This document shows positions 1-5,708 of a stretch of DNA of 6,900 nt, one piece after another. The notes beneath the pieces are model-generated. The model did no database searches and had not been told where the DNA came from. It worked only from the letters and a program-made list of their open reading frames with translations. The translations under genes were made by a program, and so were the position numbers. The DNA is from Gp13-AA77 sp036521995. GTDB taxonomy: Bacteria; Acidobacteriota; Terriglobia; UBA7540. The DNA lies in assembly GCA_036521995.1 (NCBI GenBank), contig DATDGR010000109.1, forward strand, positions 1 to 6,900, written 5' to 3'. The first letter of the stretch is position 1, and each line of letters starts with the position of its first letter.

Positions 1-329
1 AGCTCCAGGCAGAGCCGCGCCAGGTCCTGAAAATGGAGGGCCAGCAGCGGCGGCGCGGGCTCGTAAGGCGCGATCAGCCGGCGATACAGCGCCTCCGCCA
101 TGCCCGGCTCCTGGTTCAGCGTCCGGGCGTGGGCCAGCCCCAGCAGGCGGGGGCAAGGCGGCTGCAGGTTCAGGATCACGCGCTGCTTGCCCAGCTCGGT
201 CTGGGGTCCGGTGGATCTCGCGGCATTGGCGCGGTTGGCCGCCAGCTTCCGCTCCGAAGGCCCGGGCGGGGCCTCAGCCGGCGCCTCAGCCGAAGGCCCC
301 GGTGGCAATGCATGGTCATTCGCTGACAT
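1..329 (-). CDS. Partial hypothetical protein with ANRANA/STGP motif (N-terminal 109 residues)
   Basis: The reading frame is open from an ATG at 329 to the window edge, so the 3' part is missing. The start follows a good ribosome binding site, AAGGAGAGG (minus strand, 341-333). Residues 1-26 are rich in Ala, Pro and Gly and probably disordered. Residues 28-50 contain LAANRANAARSTGPQTELGK, the short basic motif of a large, functionally unknown family expanded in Acidobacteria and Planctomycetes. In many members this motif is followed by an NALKHGL-like stretch. Here it runs instead into NLQPPCPRLLGLAHART (about 54-70) and an aromatic/Leu-rich segment (LLALHFQDLARLCLE, 95-109), which suggests a subfamily. 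No catalytic motif, signal peptide or membrane segment is visible. The gene upstream on the same strand is the 158-aa protein at 533-1009, and the two may be a cassette split by the 358-527 repeat element. Function is unknown; the family assignment rests on recall of the motif. Confidence 0.75.
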   Translation of the reverse strand, partial: MSANDHALPPGPSAEAPAEAPPGPSERKLAANRANAARSTGPQTELGKQRVILNLQPPCPRLLGLAHARTLNQEPGMAEALYRRLIAPYEPAPPLLALHFQDLARLCLE

Positions 330-332
330 AAG

Positions 333-341
333 CCTCTCCTT
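333..341 (-). promoter_or_regulatory. Ribosome binding site of the ANRANA-motif gene
   Basis: The minus strand reads AAGGAGAGG, then CTT, then the ATG at 329. The GGAG core is 6 nt from the start. It fixes the start of a gene that would otherwise lack support, because its stop lies outside the window. Confidence 0.7.
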
Positions 342-357
342 GCCTACAGTGGTGATT

Positions 358-527
358 CCCCTCCTCGTGTGAGGAGGGGGCCAGAGGGTGGTGTCACCAT
401 GGCGGTCAGCAGTTCGCAGTAAGCAGTGCGCAGTCTCAGTCTGAAAGCTGCCGACCGCTGGCTGGCGACTGGCGACCGTTTCGGACACCACCCCGCCTCC
501 GGCCACCCCTCCTCATCGGAGGAGGGG
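358..527. repeat. 170-bp palindromic intergenic element with two identical-stem hairpins
   Basis: Each end carries a perfect 9-bp hairpin: CCCCTCCTC-GTGT-GAGGAGGGG at 358-379 and CCCCTCCTC-ATCG-GAGGAGGGG at 506-527. The stems are identical and only the 4-nt loops differ. Further in, GGTGGTGTC (387-395) pairs with GACACCACC (484-492), and GCGGTC (402-407) pairs with GACCGC (453-458). The whole element can therefore fold into one long imperfect structure. It occupies almost all of the 203-bp gap between two co-directional genes and ends 5 nt from the stop codon of the 158-aa gene. It has no coding content. It resembles REP/MITE-type intergenic repeats, and GC-rich 'cccctcct...' hairpins of this kind are widespread in bacteria. 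It could also end or weaken transcription between the two genes. Confidence 0.75.
409..440. repeat. Heptameric short tandem repeat GCAGTNN
   Basis: Four head-to-tail heptamers with constant GCAGT and variable last two bases (GCAGTTC, GCAGTAA, GCAGTGC, GCAGTCT) run from 409 to 436, followed by a decayed CAGT copy. A second heptamer, TGGCGAC, is duplicated at 463-469 and 470-476. The constant-core, variable-tail pattern resembles the short tandem repeats of intergenic regions in several large bacterial genomes. It lies in the loop of the 358-527 element. Confidence 0.65.
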
Positions 528-532
528 AAGTT

Positions 533-1009
533 TCACTCCATCTGCGTCTCGTCCGCGGGCGACCGCAATCCCACAATCTCGGCAATCCGGTTGTAGACCT
601 GGAGGGGGTTCATGGGCCGGCCCTCGGCGTCTGCAGACCGCGCGGCCTCCAGGGCATGCGCCGCTTTCCGCAGCCGCGCCTCGCGGTCGACGACTTCCCG
701 TCTAAGCTCCTCGGTCTCGCTCTCCGCGCCCTCAGTGGCCGTTCCGGCTTCCTGAGCCTGCTCCGGAGTGTGGCGCGCCCGGCGCTCCCCCGTTCGCCGG
801 TCGCGCGCCTGCCCGTAGCGCTCGCGCTCCACGCCTAAGGCGAGTCCCGGGGTCTTGTTGTAGGATGGCGGCTCCGTCTGGGAAATCCCGGCGAGCAGGA
901 GCACCTGAACCATCTGGGCTTCCTCGGAGCCGGGATTTTCGCGGGCGGCCGCGTACAATTCATCACGCTTCTGCTTGAGCGTGGGCTGGGTTTGAGAAGG
1001 CTGGTCCAT
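533..1009 (-). CDS. Hypothetical charged, predicted coiled-coil protein (158 aa)
   Basis: I do not recognise a named domain. The start chosen is the ATG at 1009 (MDQPSQTQP), which has GGAG 5 nt upstream. The upstream in-frame ATG at 1039 would add ten residues but has no ribosome binding site. Residues 12-40 (KQKRDELYAAARENPGSEEA) look helical and charged, followed by a short hydrophobic stretch, MVQVLLLAGI, about 33-42. The middle (about 65-120) is very rich in Arg, Glu and Ala, with heptad-like spacing expected of a coiled coil. The end, PMNPLQVYNRIAEIVGL (about 131-147), is a compact conserved-looking segment. There is no signal peptide or membrane span. From memory, similar proteins accompany ANRANA/STGP-motif genes in Acidobacteria, which matches the next gene downstream; this is unverified. 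A small structural or DNA-associated role is possible, but function is unknown. Confidence 0.75.
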   Translation of the reverse strand: MDQPSQTQPTLKQKRDELYAAARENPGSEEAQMVQVLLLAGISQTEPPSYNKTPGLALGVERERYGQARDRRTGERRARHTPEQAQEAGTATEGAESETEELRREVVDREARLRKAAHALEAARSADAEGRPMNPLQVYNRIAEIVGLRSPADETQME

Positions 1010-1033
1010 AGAGACTCCGCTGAAAAGAAATGG

Positions 1034-1059
1034 ATTCATTCAATTCGTCAATGAATTGA
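1034..1059. promoter_or_regulatory. AT-rich inverted repeats upstream of the 158-aa gene (possible promoter/operator)
   Basis: Two overlapping perfect 7-bp inverted repeats share this spot: ATTCATT (1034-1040) with AATGAAT (1050-1056), and TCAATTC (1040-1046) with GAATTGA (1053-1059). They lie 25-50 bp upstream of the chosen start at 1009. On the minus strand a TTGACG hexamer (-35-like) falls inside them, but no good -10 follows at 16-18 nt. The AT content contrasts with the GC-rich surroundings. An operator or promoter is an inference. Confidence 0.35.
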
Positions 1060-1279
1060 TTTCAGGGGAAGGGAAGGGTTGATCTAACCGACGAGCTACT
1101 CAAACTATGGCCAAGCCGGAGAGGCTTGTCAAGTGACAGTTCAAGTAATGATTTCTAACTGCTGTACGCTACATCCTAGGCTAGTTTCGGGTGGCGCATG
1201 CATTGCCTTGTATGTAGGCGCGACTTGGGGTCTGCTCATGTGGGCATAGGCCCGCGTTCTAGGACGAGTTGCCCAGGGT

Positions 1280-1305
1280 CGCCGACATGAAGAACAATGT
1301 CGGCG
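1280..1305. repeat. Conserved hairpin in copy 1 of the 161-bp unit
   Basis: CGCCGACAT (1280-1288), an 8-nt loop GAAGAACA, and ATGTCGGCG (1297-1305) form a perfect 9-bp stem. The identical structure recurs in copy 2 at 1441-1466. No T-run follows on either strand, so an intrinsic terminator is unlikely. Confidence 0.7.
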
Positions 1306-1440
1306 CTACCCGGTGGCGGTTTGCGAGGGGAGGCCGTAAGGCGCGGCCCGGGTGGCGCATACATTGCCTTGTATGTAGGCGCGACTTGGGGTCTGCTCAT
1401 GTGGGCATGGGCTCGCGTTCTGGGACGAGTTGCCCAGGGT

Positions 1441-1466
1441 CGCCGACATGAAGAACAATGTCGGCG
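1441..1466. repeat. Conserved hairpin in copy 2 of the 161-bp unit
   Basis: This is the same 9-bp stem (CGCCGACAT/ATGTCGGCG) and the same GAAGAACA loop as in copy 1, with no substitution. The right arm continues into GCCACCCG, which pairs with the CGGGTGGC that opens this copy at 1349. Confidence 0.7.
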
Positions 1467-1496
1467 CCACCCGATGGCGGTTTGTGAAGGGAGGCC

Positions 1497-1643
1497 GTAA
1501 GGCTGGCGCGGACCTTCCCAGGTCTGCGCGTCCCCACGCGGCCCGCCCCAACTCACGCGCAATGATTGCGGGCGGAATCACGCCATCGTCAAACCGGGGA
1601 TGGATCGCAGAGCCAAGCGTCTGCGTCAGCCAGCCTATACACA
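1497..1643. repeat. Dispersed repeat, copy A (partner at 4699-4844)
   Basis: From GTAAGGCTGG at 1497 onward this stretch aligns to 4699-4844 with an offset of 3202 and one single-base gap, at roughly 80-85% identity by eye. The best block is CCTTCCCAGGTCTGCGCGTC. It includes a small hairpin, CGCGT-CCCC-ACGCG (1527-1540). The copy lies 17 bp beyond the stop of the FAD oxidase gene, in the same orientation relative to that gene as copy B relative to the ArsR gene. A role in transcript 3' ends is possible but not shown; there is no T-run. Confidence 0.75.
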
Positions 1644-1660
1644 AGCTGAACCGCGGCGGC

Positions 1661-3535
1661 TCATGGCTTCGTGAAGCCGTCCGCGCTCCACTGTTCCGAG
1701 CCAACTCCATTATGGACGAAGAACAGCCCGTCCGGATCGTATTTTCTTTTGATTTCAGCGAGGCGGGCGTAATGGCTGCCCCAGTACGAGTGCTGCCATC
1801 CCTTCTCGAAGTAATTGCTCTCGCTCACGTACGCTCCCGTTTCCCCTGCGACGGCTCGAAGTTGATTCATGCATCGATCGATGCGCTCCGCGGCTTTCCG
1901 ACCTGTCTCAACCGATGGCTCATGGCCGGGAATTCCCGGATATGCGGGTCCCTGGCCGTCGGCCACGATCGCCAGCGCGAAGGCGTTCAGCACGGCGGGA
2001 TTCATTGCGGTGTCCTTGGCCGCGGCGATCGCATCGGGTGGCGCTCCGGCGAGTCCCTTGTTGAAGTGCAGCTCGACACTTGAATACCGAGAGCTCGCAA
2101 ACAACGCGTCGGCGAGACGCCCCTGCGCGTTACTTTCGAGCAGCGACGCGGGCAACCACAACGATTCATAACCCCAGATGAACCACCCGACTTGCCCCCC
2201 GTCCCCCTTCCACCACGCGTTATTGGGTCCCGCTCCGGGCCGAGGGTCGAAGTCCAAAACAGGCTGAGGCAAGAGTCCGAGGACATCATCAAACAATCCG
2301 ATCAAGCGGCTGCCATTGGGATTAGGAAAAGCGATTTCAGGCCAATGCTCTTTCCACCATGGCGCGTCCCACATGTGACGCGCCGGTATGCTCCCGATAA
2401 TCACCCGTCCTTCAAGCGAATAGTCGTGCGACGAACGCGCCACCCAGTCCAAAAAAGGCTGCCAGACTTTTTTCGCCTGCTCGAGGTCCAGTCCCTGAAA
2501 GGCCATTTTGATCTCGAGCGTGTTGTCGGGGTTCACGTGGGCCTGCTCTCCCCAATGGTCGTTGAAGAGATGCTCCCTGTAGAAGCTCACGAACTCGCGG
2601 ATCAGGCGCCGATAGGCATCATCCGACGACGCTTTGATGGTGAAGTTGGCGCCGCCGAAGAACTCGGGGAGATCGTGAGTACGCACTGTCACCTTGCTCA
2701 CCACACCGAAAGTGCCGCCTCCGCCGCCCTTCAGCGCCCAGAACAGATCGGGGTTCGTGCAGGCATTCGCGACGCGTATCTTGCCGTCGGCAGTGACTAC
2801 TTCGGCTTCGAGCAAGCTTCCTGCTGCCGGACCATAGTGCTTCGAGTAACTTCCAAAGCCGCCGCCTTGAATCAGACCGGCCAGACCTACGGTCGTGCAT
2901 CCGCCACCTTGAACGTATTTCCCGCCCTTAGTGGTCACCGCGTCGTAGGCCTGCATCCCGATCGTTCCGGCGCCGAGCGTCACAGCCGGTTGTGGCCGCA
3001 GAGTCTGCTCGCATCCCTGCGGAACGAACGCGGTATGCATCGCGATATCGTTCATGTGCCGCGTCCAAATCAGAAGCGAATCAGGCGCATTGGACGTGCC
3101 CTGGTAGCTGTGGCCGCCGCCCTTGACCACCAGGCGCAAGTCATTGGCGCGGGCAAAAGTCACGGCCTCGGCAATGTCATGGGCATTTCTTGCCGCGACC
3201 GCGTAAACGCTTGGTTTGGTGGCCCAGGCGTCGACCCATCCCAAGGTCTGCGTGAGCCCCGGCTGATCGCCGATGTAATATGGATTTTTCAGGTCCCCCG
3301 AGAGACGCTTTGCTGCGGCGCCGGCCGGATCGCTCTTGAATACCGAAAGGGGAAAATCGACTGGAATCAGATTTCCGCCGACGGCATCATTGAGTTGCTT
3401 CCAGGCGGACCGCGATGGCCACGCGGCATCGGAAGGACGGCGCCGGCTGAAACTCGCACTCGCCAAGAAATGGCGTGGCAAAATCGGCAGGAGCGCCGCC
3501 GATCCGATTGCTTTCAAGAATGCTTTGCGGTTCAT
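1661..3535 (-). CDS. Exported FAD-binding oxidase, BBE family, predicted bicovalent flavin (624 aa)
   Basis: This is a flavoprotein of the berberine-bridge-enzyme type of the PCMH/VAO superfamily; such enzymes oxidise alcohols, sugars or alkaloid-like substrates with O2 or another acceptor. The start is the ATG at 3535, with GGGGAAGGGG just upstream; an in-frame extension to 3643 lacks this support. Residues 1-28 (NRKAFLK, then a hydrophobic stretch) resemble a Tat signal with one Arg replaced by Lys. The FAD domain spans roughly residues 100-290. It has VVKGGGHSYQG with His142 and GGGCTTVGLAG with Cys213, the two positions that attach FAD covalently in BBE enzymes. QGGGFGSYSKHYG and LFWALKGGGGGTFGVV complete the fold. 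The C-terminal BBE motif (YARLAEIKRKYDPDGLFF, about 589-606) is intact. The middle region is longer than in small family members. The substrate cannot be read from sequence. It stands alone on this strand between repeat-rich spacers. Confidence 0.95.
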   Translation of the reverse strand: MNRKAFLKAIGSAALLPILPRHFLASASFSRRRPSDAAWPSRSAWKQLNDAVGGNLIPVDFPLSVFKSDPAGAAAKRLSGDLKNPYYIGDQPGLTQTLGWVDAWATKPSVYAVAARNAHDIAEAVTFARANDLRLVVKGGGHSYQGTSNAPDSLLIWTRHMNDIAMHTAFVPQGCEQTLRPQPAVTLGAGTIGMQAYDAVTTKGGKYVQGGGCTTVGLAGLIQGGGFGSYSKHYGPAAGSLLEAEVVTADGKIRVANACTNPDLFWALKGGGGGTFGVVSKVTVRTHDLPEFFGGANFTIKASSDDAYRRLIREFVSFYREHLFNDHWGEQAHVNPDNTLEIKMAFQGLDLEQAKKVWQPFLDWVARSSHDYSLEGRVIIGSIPARHMWDAPWWKEHWPEIAFPNPNGSRLIGLFDDVLGLLPQPVLDFDPRPGAGPNNAWWKGDGGQVGWFIWGYESLWLPASLLESNAQGRLADALFASSRYSSVELHFNKGLAGAPPDAIAAAKDTAMNPAVLNAFALAIVADGQGPAYPGIPGHEPSVETGRKAAERIDRCMNQLRAVAGETGAYVSESNYFEKGWQHSYWGSHYARLAEIKRKYDPDGLFFVHNGVGSEQWSADGFTKP

Positions 3536-3538
3536 TAA

Positions 3539-3548
3539 CCCCTTCCCC
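3539..3548 (-). promoter_or_regulatory. Ribosome binding site of the FAD oxidase gene
   Basis: The minus strand reads GGGGAAGGGG, then TTA, then the ATG at 3535. The GGAAGG core is 5 nt from the start. It selects the start that places the signal peptide at the N-terminus, over the 36-residue upstream extension. Confidence 0.65.
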
Positions 3549-3692
3549 GAAGCTCTATCGAACCTGTCATATTTTCCGCCGAGAGAAGCGGATCGAGCCG
3601 AACCAGCCCTTTCGCTTGTAAGCTTCTCTATCGCTTTTGCCAATCATTGCTTCGCCCCTGAAGCCCGGTATCGGTGCGTGGGCCCATAGGCC

Positions 3693-3920
3693 TCAGCCAG
3701 TCTGGAAGCCCCAGATTGCCGACCGCAACGATCGAACTGAGTTTAGTATAAGTCTCGCCGCTCGATCGCCTGTTGCGGCGCTTAGAATATCCTTGCACCC
3801 CATGCCGTGATCGACGATGCCGAAGACCGCATACATGTCAAACAACGGCACGTATGCGCCACCCGCCATCACCGGACCCACCGGGTCGGGCGGCGTTCCG
3901 GTACATTGTGTCTCAATCAC
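3693..3920 (-). CDS. Doubtful small ORF overlapping the MOSC gene stop (75 aa)
   Basis: A GTG at 3920 overlaps the TGA of the MOSC gene as GTGA, a common arrangement for translationally coupled genes, with AAAAGGG 7 nt upstream. Codons 9-43 end in G or C about four times in five, as in real genes here, but this bias fades toward the C-terminus. The protein (residues 9-43 GTPPDPVGPVMAGGAYVPLF... to GMGCK) is not recognised and has no signal peptide or clear domain. It could be a small gene, a decayed remnant, or chance. Otherwise the 381-bp gap 3536-3916 holds only a weak TATACT (minus strand, about 3745-3750) that might serve the oxidase gene. Confidence 0.25.
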   Translation of the reverse strand: MIETQCTGTPPDPVGPVMAGGAYVPLFDMYAVFGIVDHGMGCKDILSAATGDRAARLILNSVRSLRSAIWGFQTG

Positions 3921-4669
3921 CCACGTTCCCTTTTCTCGGTCGCCGTACGGAGGAACATGGTCTGTCCGACCGCCAGTCGACCGATGCGAGTGACCGCGCC
4001 GTAGATGCCCGCCTGGTTCTGGTTCGCACGAACGACCGCCTTCAGCACTTCGGGCGCCGGACTTGCCGAGTCGGGATCAAGGTTCACCATCGAGCAGCGG
4101 ACGTCGCGCATCGTGACGGTGATGGCGGGGGCGTCGTCCCCCTCGCCGAATGAGAGCACACCGCCCAACCAGTCGTCCTCCTGGAAGGGAACCGATCGCA
4201 GTAAACGAACCACAACATTCGGGCGAAATCGTCGCACGTCCAAGCTCCGCCCTGCGAGTCGTCCGATCTCGCGCACCGTATCGAAGGCGATCACGGAGAT
4301 GCTCGCTTCATCGAAGATGCCATGATTCAGCTGCATCATCTGCACGGGAGCCCCGTACCGGCGTCCGACCTCCGCCGCCAAGTCCGGGCCGAAGACAGGC
4401 ATCTGTTCGCCATCCGGCGTGCGAATATGCGTCGGGAGGTCTCCCTGAGCACCGTCTTCACGGCGGTGCGGAGTAAACAGGAGCAGGTCGGGAAGCTTGC
4501 TTGCTGTTAGCCACGGGAACCCGCTGCGGTCATCAATCCGCCGGAATGCCAGGCGTCTGTCACCCTCGAGGCCGTGCCAGCCCAGCTGGGCGACCTCGAG
4601 TCGTTCGCCGCCCATGGACTTCACGGGATACCGGAAGATCGCCTCCAAATGTCCGATTTCTAAGAGCAT
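3917..4669 (-). CDS. MOSC domain protein, YcbX/mARC-like (250 aa)
   Basis: This is a predicted molybdenum-cofactor-binding protein of the MOSC superfamily. Relatives such as mARC and YcbX reduce N-hydroxylated compounds with an electron-transfer partner. The N-terminal beta-barrel domain is clear: residues 8-42 contain LEAIFRYPVKSMGGE and GLEGDRRLAF, diagnostic of the family. The MOSC domain follows (about 115-245), with VRRFRPNVVV at 145-154 and VRCSMVNLDPDS at 190-201. Cys192 lies where the Moco-ligating Cys sits in this family. The protein ends after GAVTRIGRLAVGQTMFL. Length fits the short two-domain form without the C-terminal ferredoxin domain of YcbX, so electrons would come from a separate protein. 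The start is the ATG at 4669; a TTG at 4690 would add seven residues but has no ribosome binding site. It lies 200 bp downstream of the ArsR gene on the same strand, separated by dispersed repeat B. Confidence 0.93.
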   Translation of the reverse strand: MLLEIGHLEAIFRYPVKSMGGERLEVAQLGWHGLEGDRRLAFRRIDDRSGFPWLTASKLPDLLLFTPHRREDGAQGDLPTHIRTPDGEQMPVFGPDLAAEVGRRYGAPVQMMQLNHGIFDEASISVIAFDTVREIGRLAGRSLDVRRFRPNVVVRLLRSVPFQEDDWLGGVLSFGEGDDAPAITVTMRDVRCSMVNLDPDSASPAPEVLKAVVRANQNQAGIYGAVTRIGRLAVGQTMFLRTATEKRERG

Positions 4670-4698
4670 GCTCGATCCGAGTCCGCCCAACAGATAGG

Positions 4699-4844
4699 GT
4701 TAGGCTGGAACAGGCCTTCCCAGGTCTGCGCGTCTCCACGCGGCCTGCCCCAAGTCACGCGCATGATTGGGGTCGAAATCACGCTGTCGTCAAACGGGGG
4801 ACGGATCCGAGAGCCAGGGGTCTGCCGCCCGCCAGCGCTTCACA
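4699..4844. repeat. Dispersed repeat, copy B (partner at 1497-1643)
   Basis: This copy fills most of the 200-bp gap between the ArsR gene (stop at 4870) and the MOSC gene (start at 4669). It shares with copy A the block CCTTCCCAGGTCTGCGCGTC and the hairpin CGCGT-CTCC-ACGCG (4729-4742), in which the stem is conserved and one loop base has changed. The frame is broken in both copies relative to each other (one single-base gap near 4762), so shared coding is unlikely. It lies 25 bp beyond the regulator stop. Confidence 0.75.
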
Positions 4845-4869
4845 ATGCCATCGAATCAGGGTGCTGACT

Positions 4870-5574
4870 TCAAAGATGAAGGCCGAACCGAGTCAAAAGT
4901 TCGCGTCGTCCAAGACCTGTGACGAAGAGCGCTCTACTGTCAAGATCCTGGATCACCCATTTTCTCTTCAGTGCGAGTTTGAGCAGGGCCGCCCCGATGG
5001 CTCCGCCAAGATGAGACCGGCGCTCGCTCCAATCCATGCATGGGAACGCAAGGCGCCGGCGCAACATCCGAGTTGCAGCCACGTCGATTCCAAGCGCCTC
5101 AAGAGCATGGGCTCCATCCCGGGTGAGCTCGTACGCATCGTCGCGGCCGGTTGATGAGGCTGAGAGCCACCCTAACGCTTTCAGCCGGTCGTGGAGCAAA
5201 ACACCCAATGTGCCCGCGATGTGGTCGTAGCAACTCCGCGCCGCCCGCAGGTAGCTCGGCGTGTTCGGTACGAACCTGTCGGGAGAACCACCGGCCAGCA
5301 CACTCAGGGCTTCAAGCGCCCTGGCAACCTCAGTCCCTTGCAGACTGTAGTAGCGGTGTTTCCCTTGCGGCCACACCTTGATGAGCCGTTCTGTCTTCAA
5401 TCGATTCAGGTGTACGCTCGCGGTTGACGGGCTCACTTCAGCGATCACCGCGAGCTCAGTACTGGTTCGCGCATGGCCGTCCACCAGGCCGTAGAGGATG
5501 CGAACGCGTGCCGGCTCAGCGATGGCGGCCGCAATTCTGGATACAGCAAGGTTGCCATCAGGCTCTGCATTCAT
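4870..5574 (-). CDS. ArsR-family winged-helix regulator with conserved C-terminal domain (234 aa)
   Basis: This is a predicted cytoplasmic DNA-binding repressor or sensor. Residues 8-80 form an ArsR-type winged helix: IAEPARVRILYGL, then the recognition region ELAVIAEVSPSTASVHLNRLK (40-60) and the wing KVWPQGKHRYYSL. The C-terminal half (about 105-234) is a conserved extension seen in a widespread ArsR subfamily: ARSCYDHIAGTLGV (112-124) and FPCMDWSERRSHLGGAIGAAL (178-198). Cys115, His118 and Cys179 are candidate ligand or redox residues. The classical arsenic site (ELCVCDL-type) in the recognition helix is absent, so arsenic sensing is not supported. The start is the ATG at 5574, whose -10 and operator-like palindrome lie immediately upstream. 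An open frame to 5700 would add 42 residues of unlike composition before the domain. It is divergent from the carbonic anhydrase gene and upstream of the MOSC gene; its target is unknown. Confidence 0.93.
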   Translation of the reverse strand: MNAEPDGNLAVSRIAAAIAEPARVRILYGLVDGHARTSTELAVIAEVSPSTASVHLNRLKTERLIKVWPQGKHRYYSLQGTEVARALEALSVLAGGSPDRFVPNTPSYLRAARSCYDHIAGTLGVLLHDRLKALGWLSASSTGRDDAYELTRDGAHALEALGIDVAATRMLRRRLAFPCMDWSERRSHLGGAIGAALLKLALKRKWVIQDLDSRALFVTGLGRRELLTRFGLHL

Positions 5575-5596
5575 ACTTCGATCGTAGACGAAGTGT
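5573..5596. promoter_or_regulatory. Putative ArsR operator (imperfect palindrome)
   Basis: On the minus strand ACACTTCG (5596-5589) and CGAAGTAT (5580-5573) are inverted repeats matching at 7 of 8 positions, separated by TCTACGAT. The site covers the proposed -10 box and ends on the start codon of the regulator gene. This is the position expected for autorepression by an ArsR protein. Confidence 0.5.
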
Positions 5597-5609
5597 CGAT
5601 GTTCCGCAA
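5581..5609 (-). promoter_or_regulatory. Putative leaderless promoter of the ArsR gene
   Basis: On the minus strand TTGCGG (5609-5604) and TACGAT (5586-5581) are separated by 17 nt. Only 6 nt lie between TACGAT and the ATG, so transcription would begin at or next to the start codon. No Shine-Dalgarno sequence is present, which fits a leaderless message. The -35 match is weak (TTG only) and the -10 matches 4 of 6. Confidence 0.4.
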
Positions 5610-5708
5610 CCAGCATACTGGCCCTGGTGCCCAAGCTGCTCTGCGCGGTAAACCCGGAGCCGGCCAGCACCGGCAGGATCGGGGTCACGGCCACCCCCAC
5701 CCTCTGGC

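Larger units (their letters stand above)
1188..1503. repeat. Tandem duplication, 161-bp period, two copies
   Basis: Copy 1 begins at 1188 and copy 2 at 1349, an offset of exactly 161. By eye they differ at 8 positions over about 155 aligned bases (about 95% identity) without gaps, and all 8 differences are transitions. Both copies carry CGGGTGGCGC at the left and a near-complementary GCGC(T/C)ACCCG about 110 bp later. Each therefore contains a 125-bp inverted-repeat-bounded core (1188-1312 and 1349-1473) followed by a roughly 36-bp tail ending in GAGGCCGTAAGGC. The tail of copy 2 runs directly into the dispersed repeat that starts at 1497. Small open frames that cross these copies are by-products of the repeat. 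This and the neighbouring repeat account for most of the 651-bp gap 1010-1660. Confidence 0.9.

Noticed and set aside
1188..1509. CRISPR array
   Set aside because: There are only two long, nearly identical adjacent units with no short repeat and unique spacer pattern, and no cas genes.
1236..1710. Open frames across the tandem and dispersed repeats, both strands
   Set aside because: They repeat the same peptide with the 161-bp period, lack supported starts and show no domain.
1430..2083. Plus-strand frame of 217 codons
   Set aside because: It begins in the repeat and continues antisense to the oxidase gene.
2192..3538. Long plus-strand open frame (448 codons) opposite the FAD oxidase gene
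   Set aside because: It is fully antisense to a gene with clear family motifs, and its protein has no recognisable domain. Such frames are expected opposite high-GC genes.
3536..3643. 36-residue N-terminal extension of the FAD oxidase
   Set aside because: The ATG at 3535 has a close ribosome binding site and puts the signal peptide at the N-terminus; the extension would bury it.
4501..5154. Plus-strand frame of 217 codons across the MOSC/ArsR spacer
   Set aside because: It spans antisense parts of two real genes and repeat B, with Arg/Pro/Ser-rich low-complexity translation typical of a shadow frame.
5575..5700. 42-residue N-terminal extension of the ArsR regulator
   Set aside because: It precedes the usual ArsR domain start, and would read through the proposed promoter and operator.
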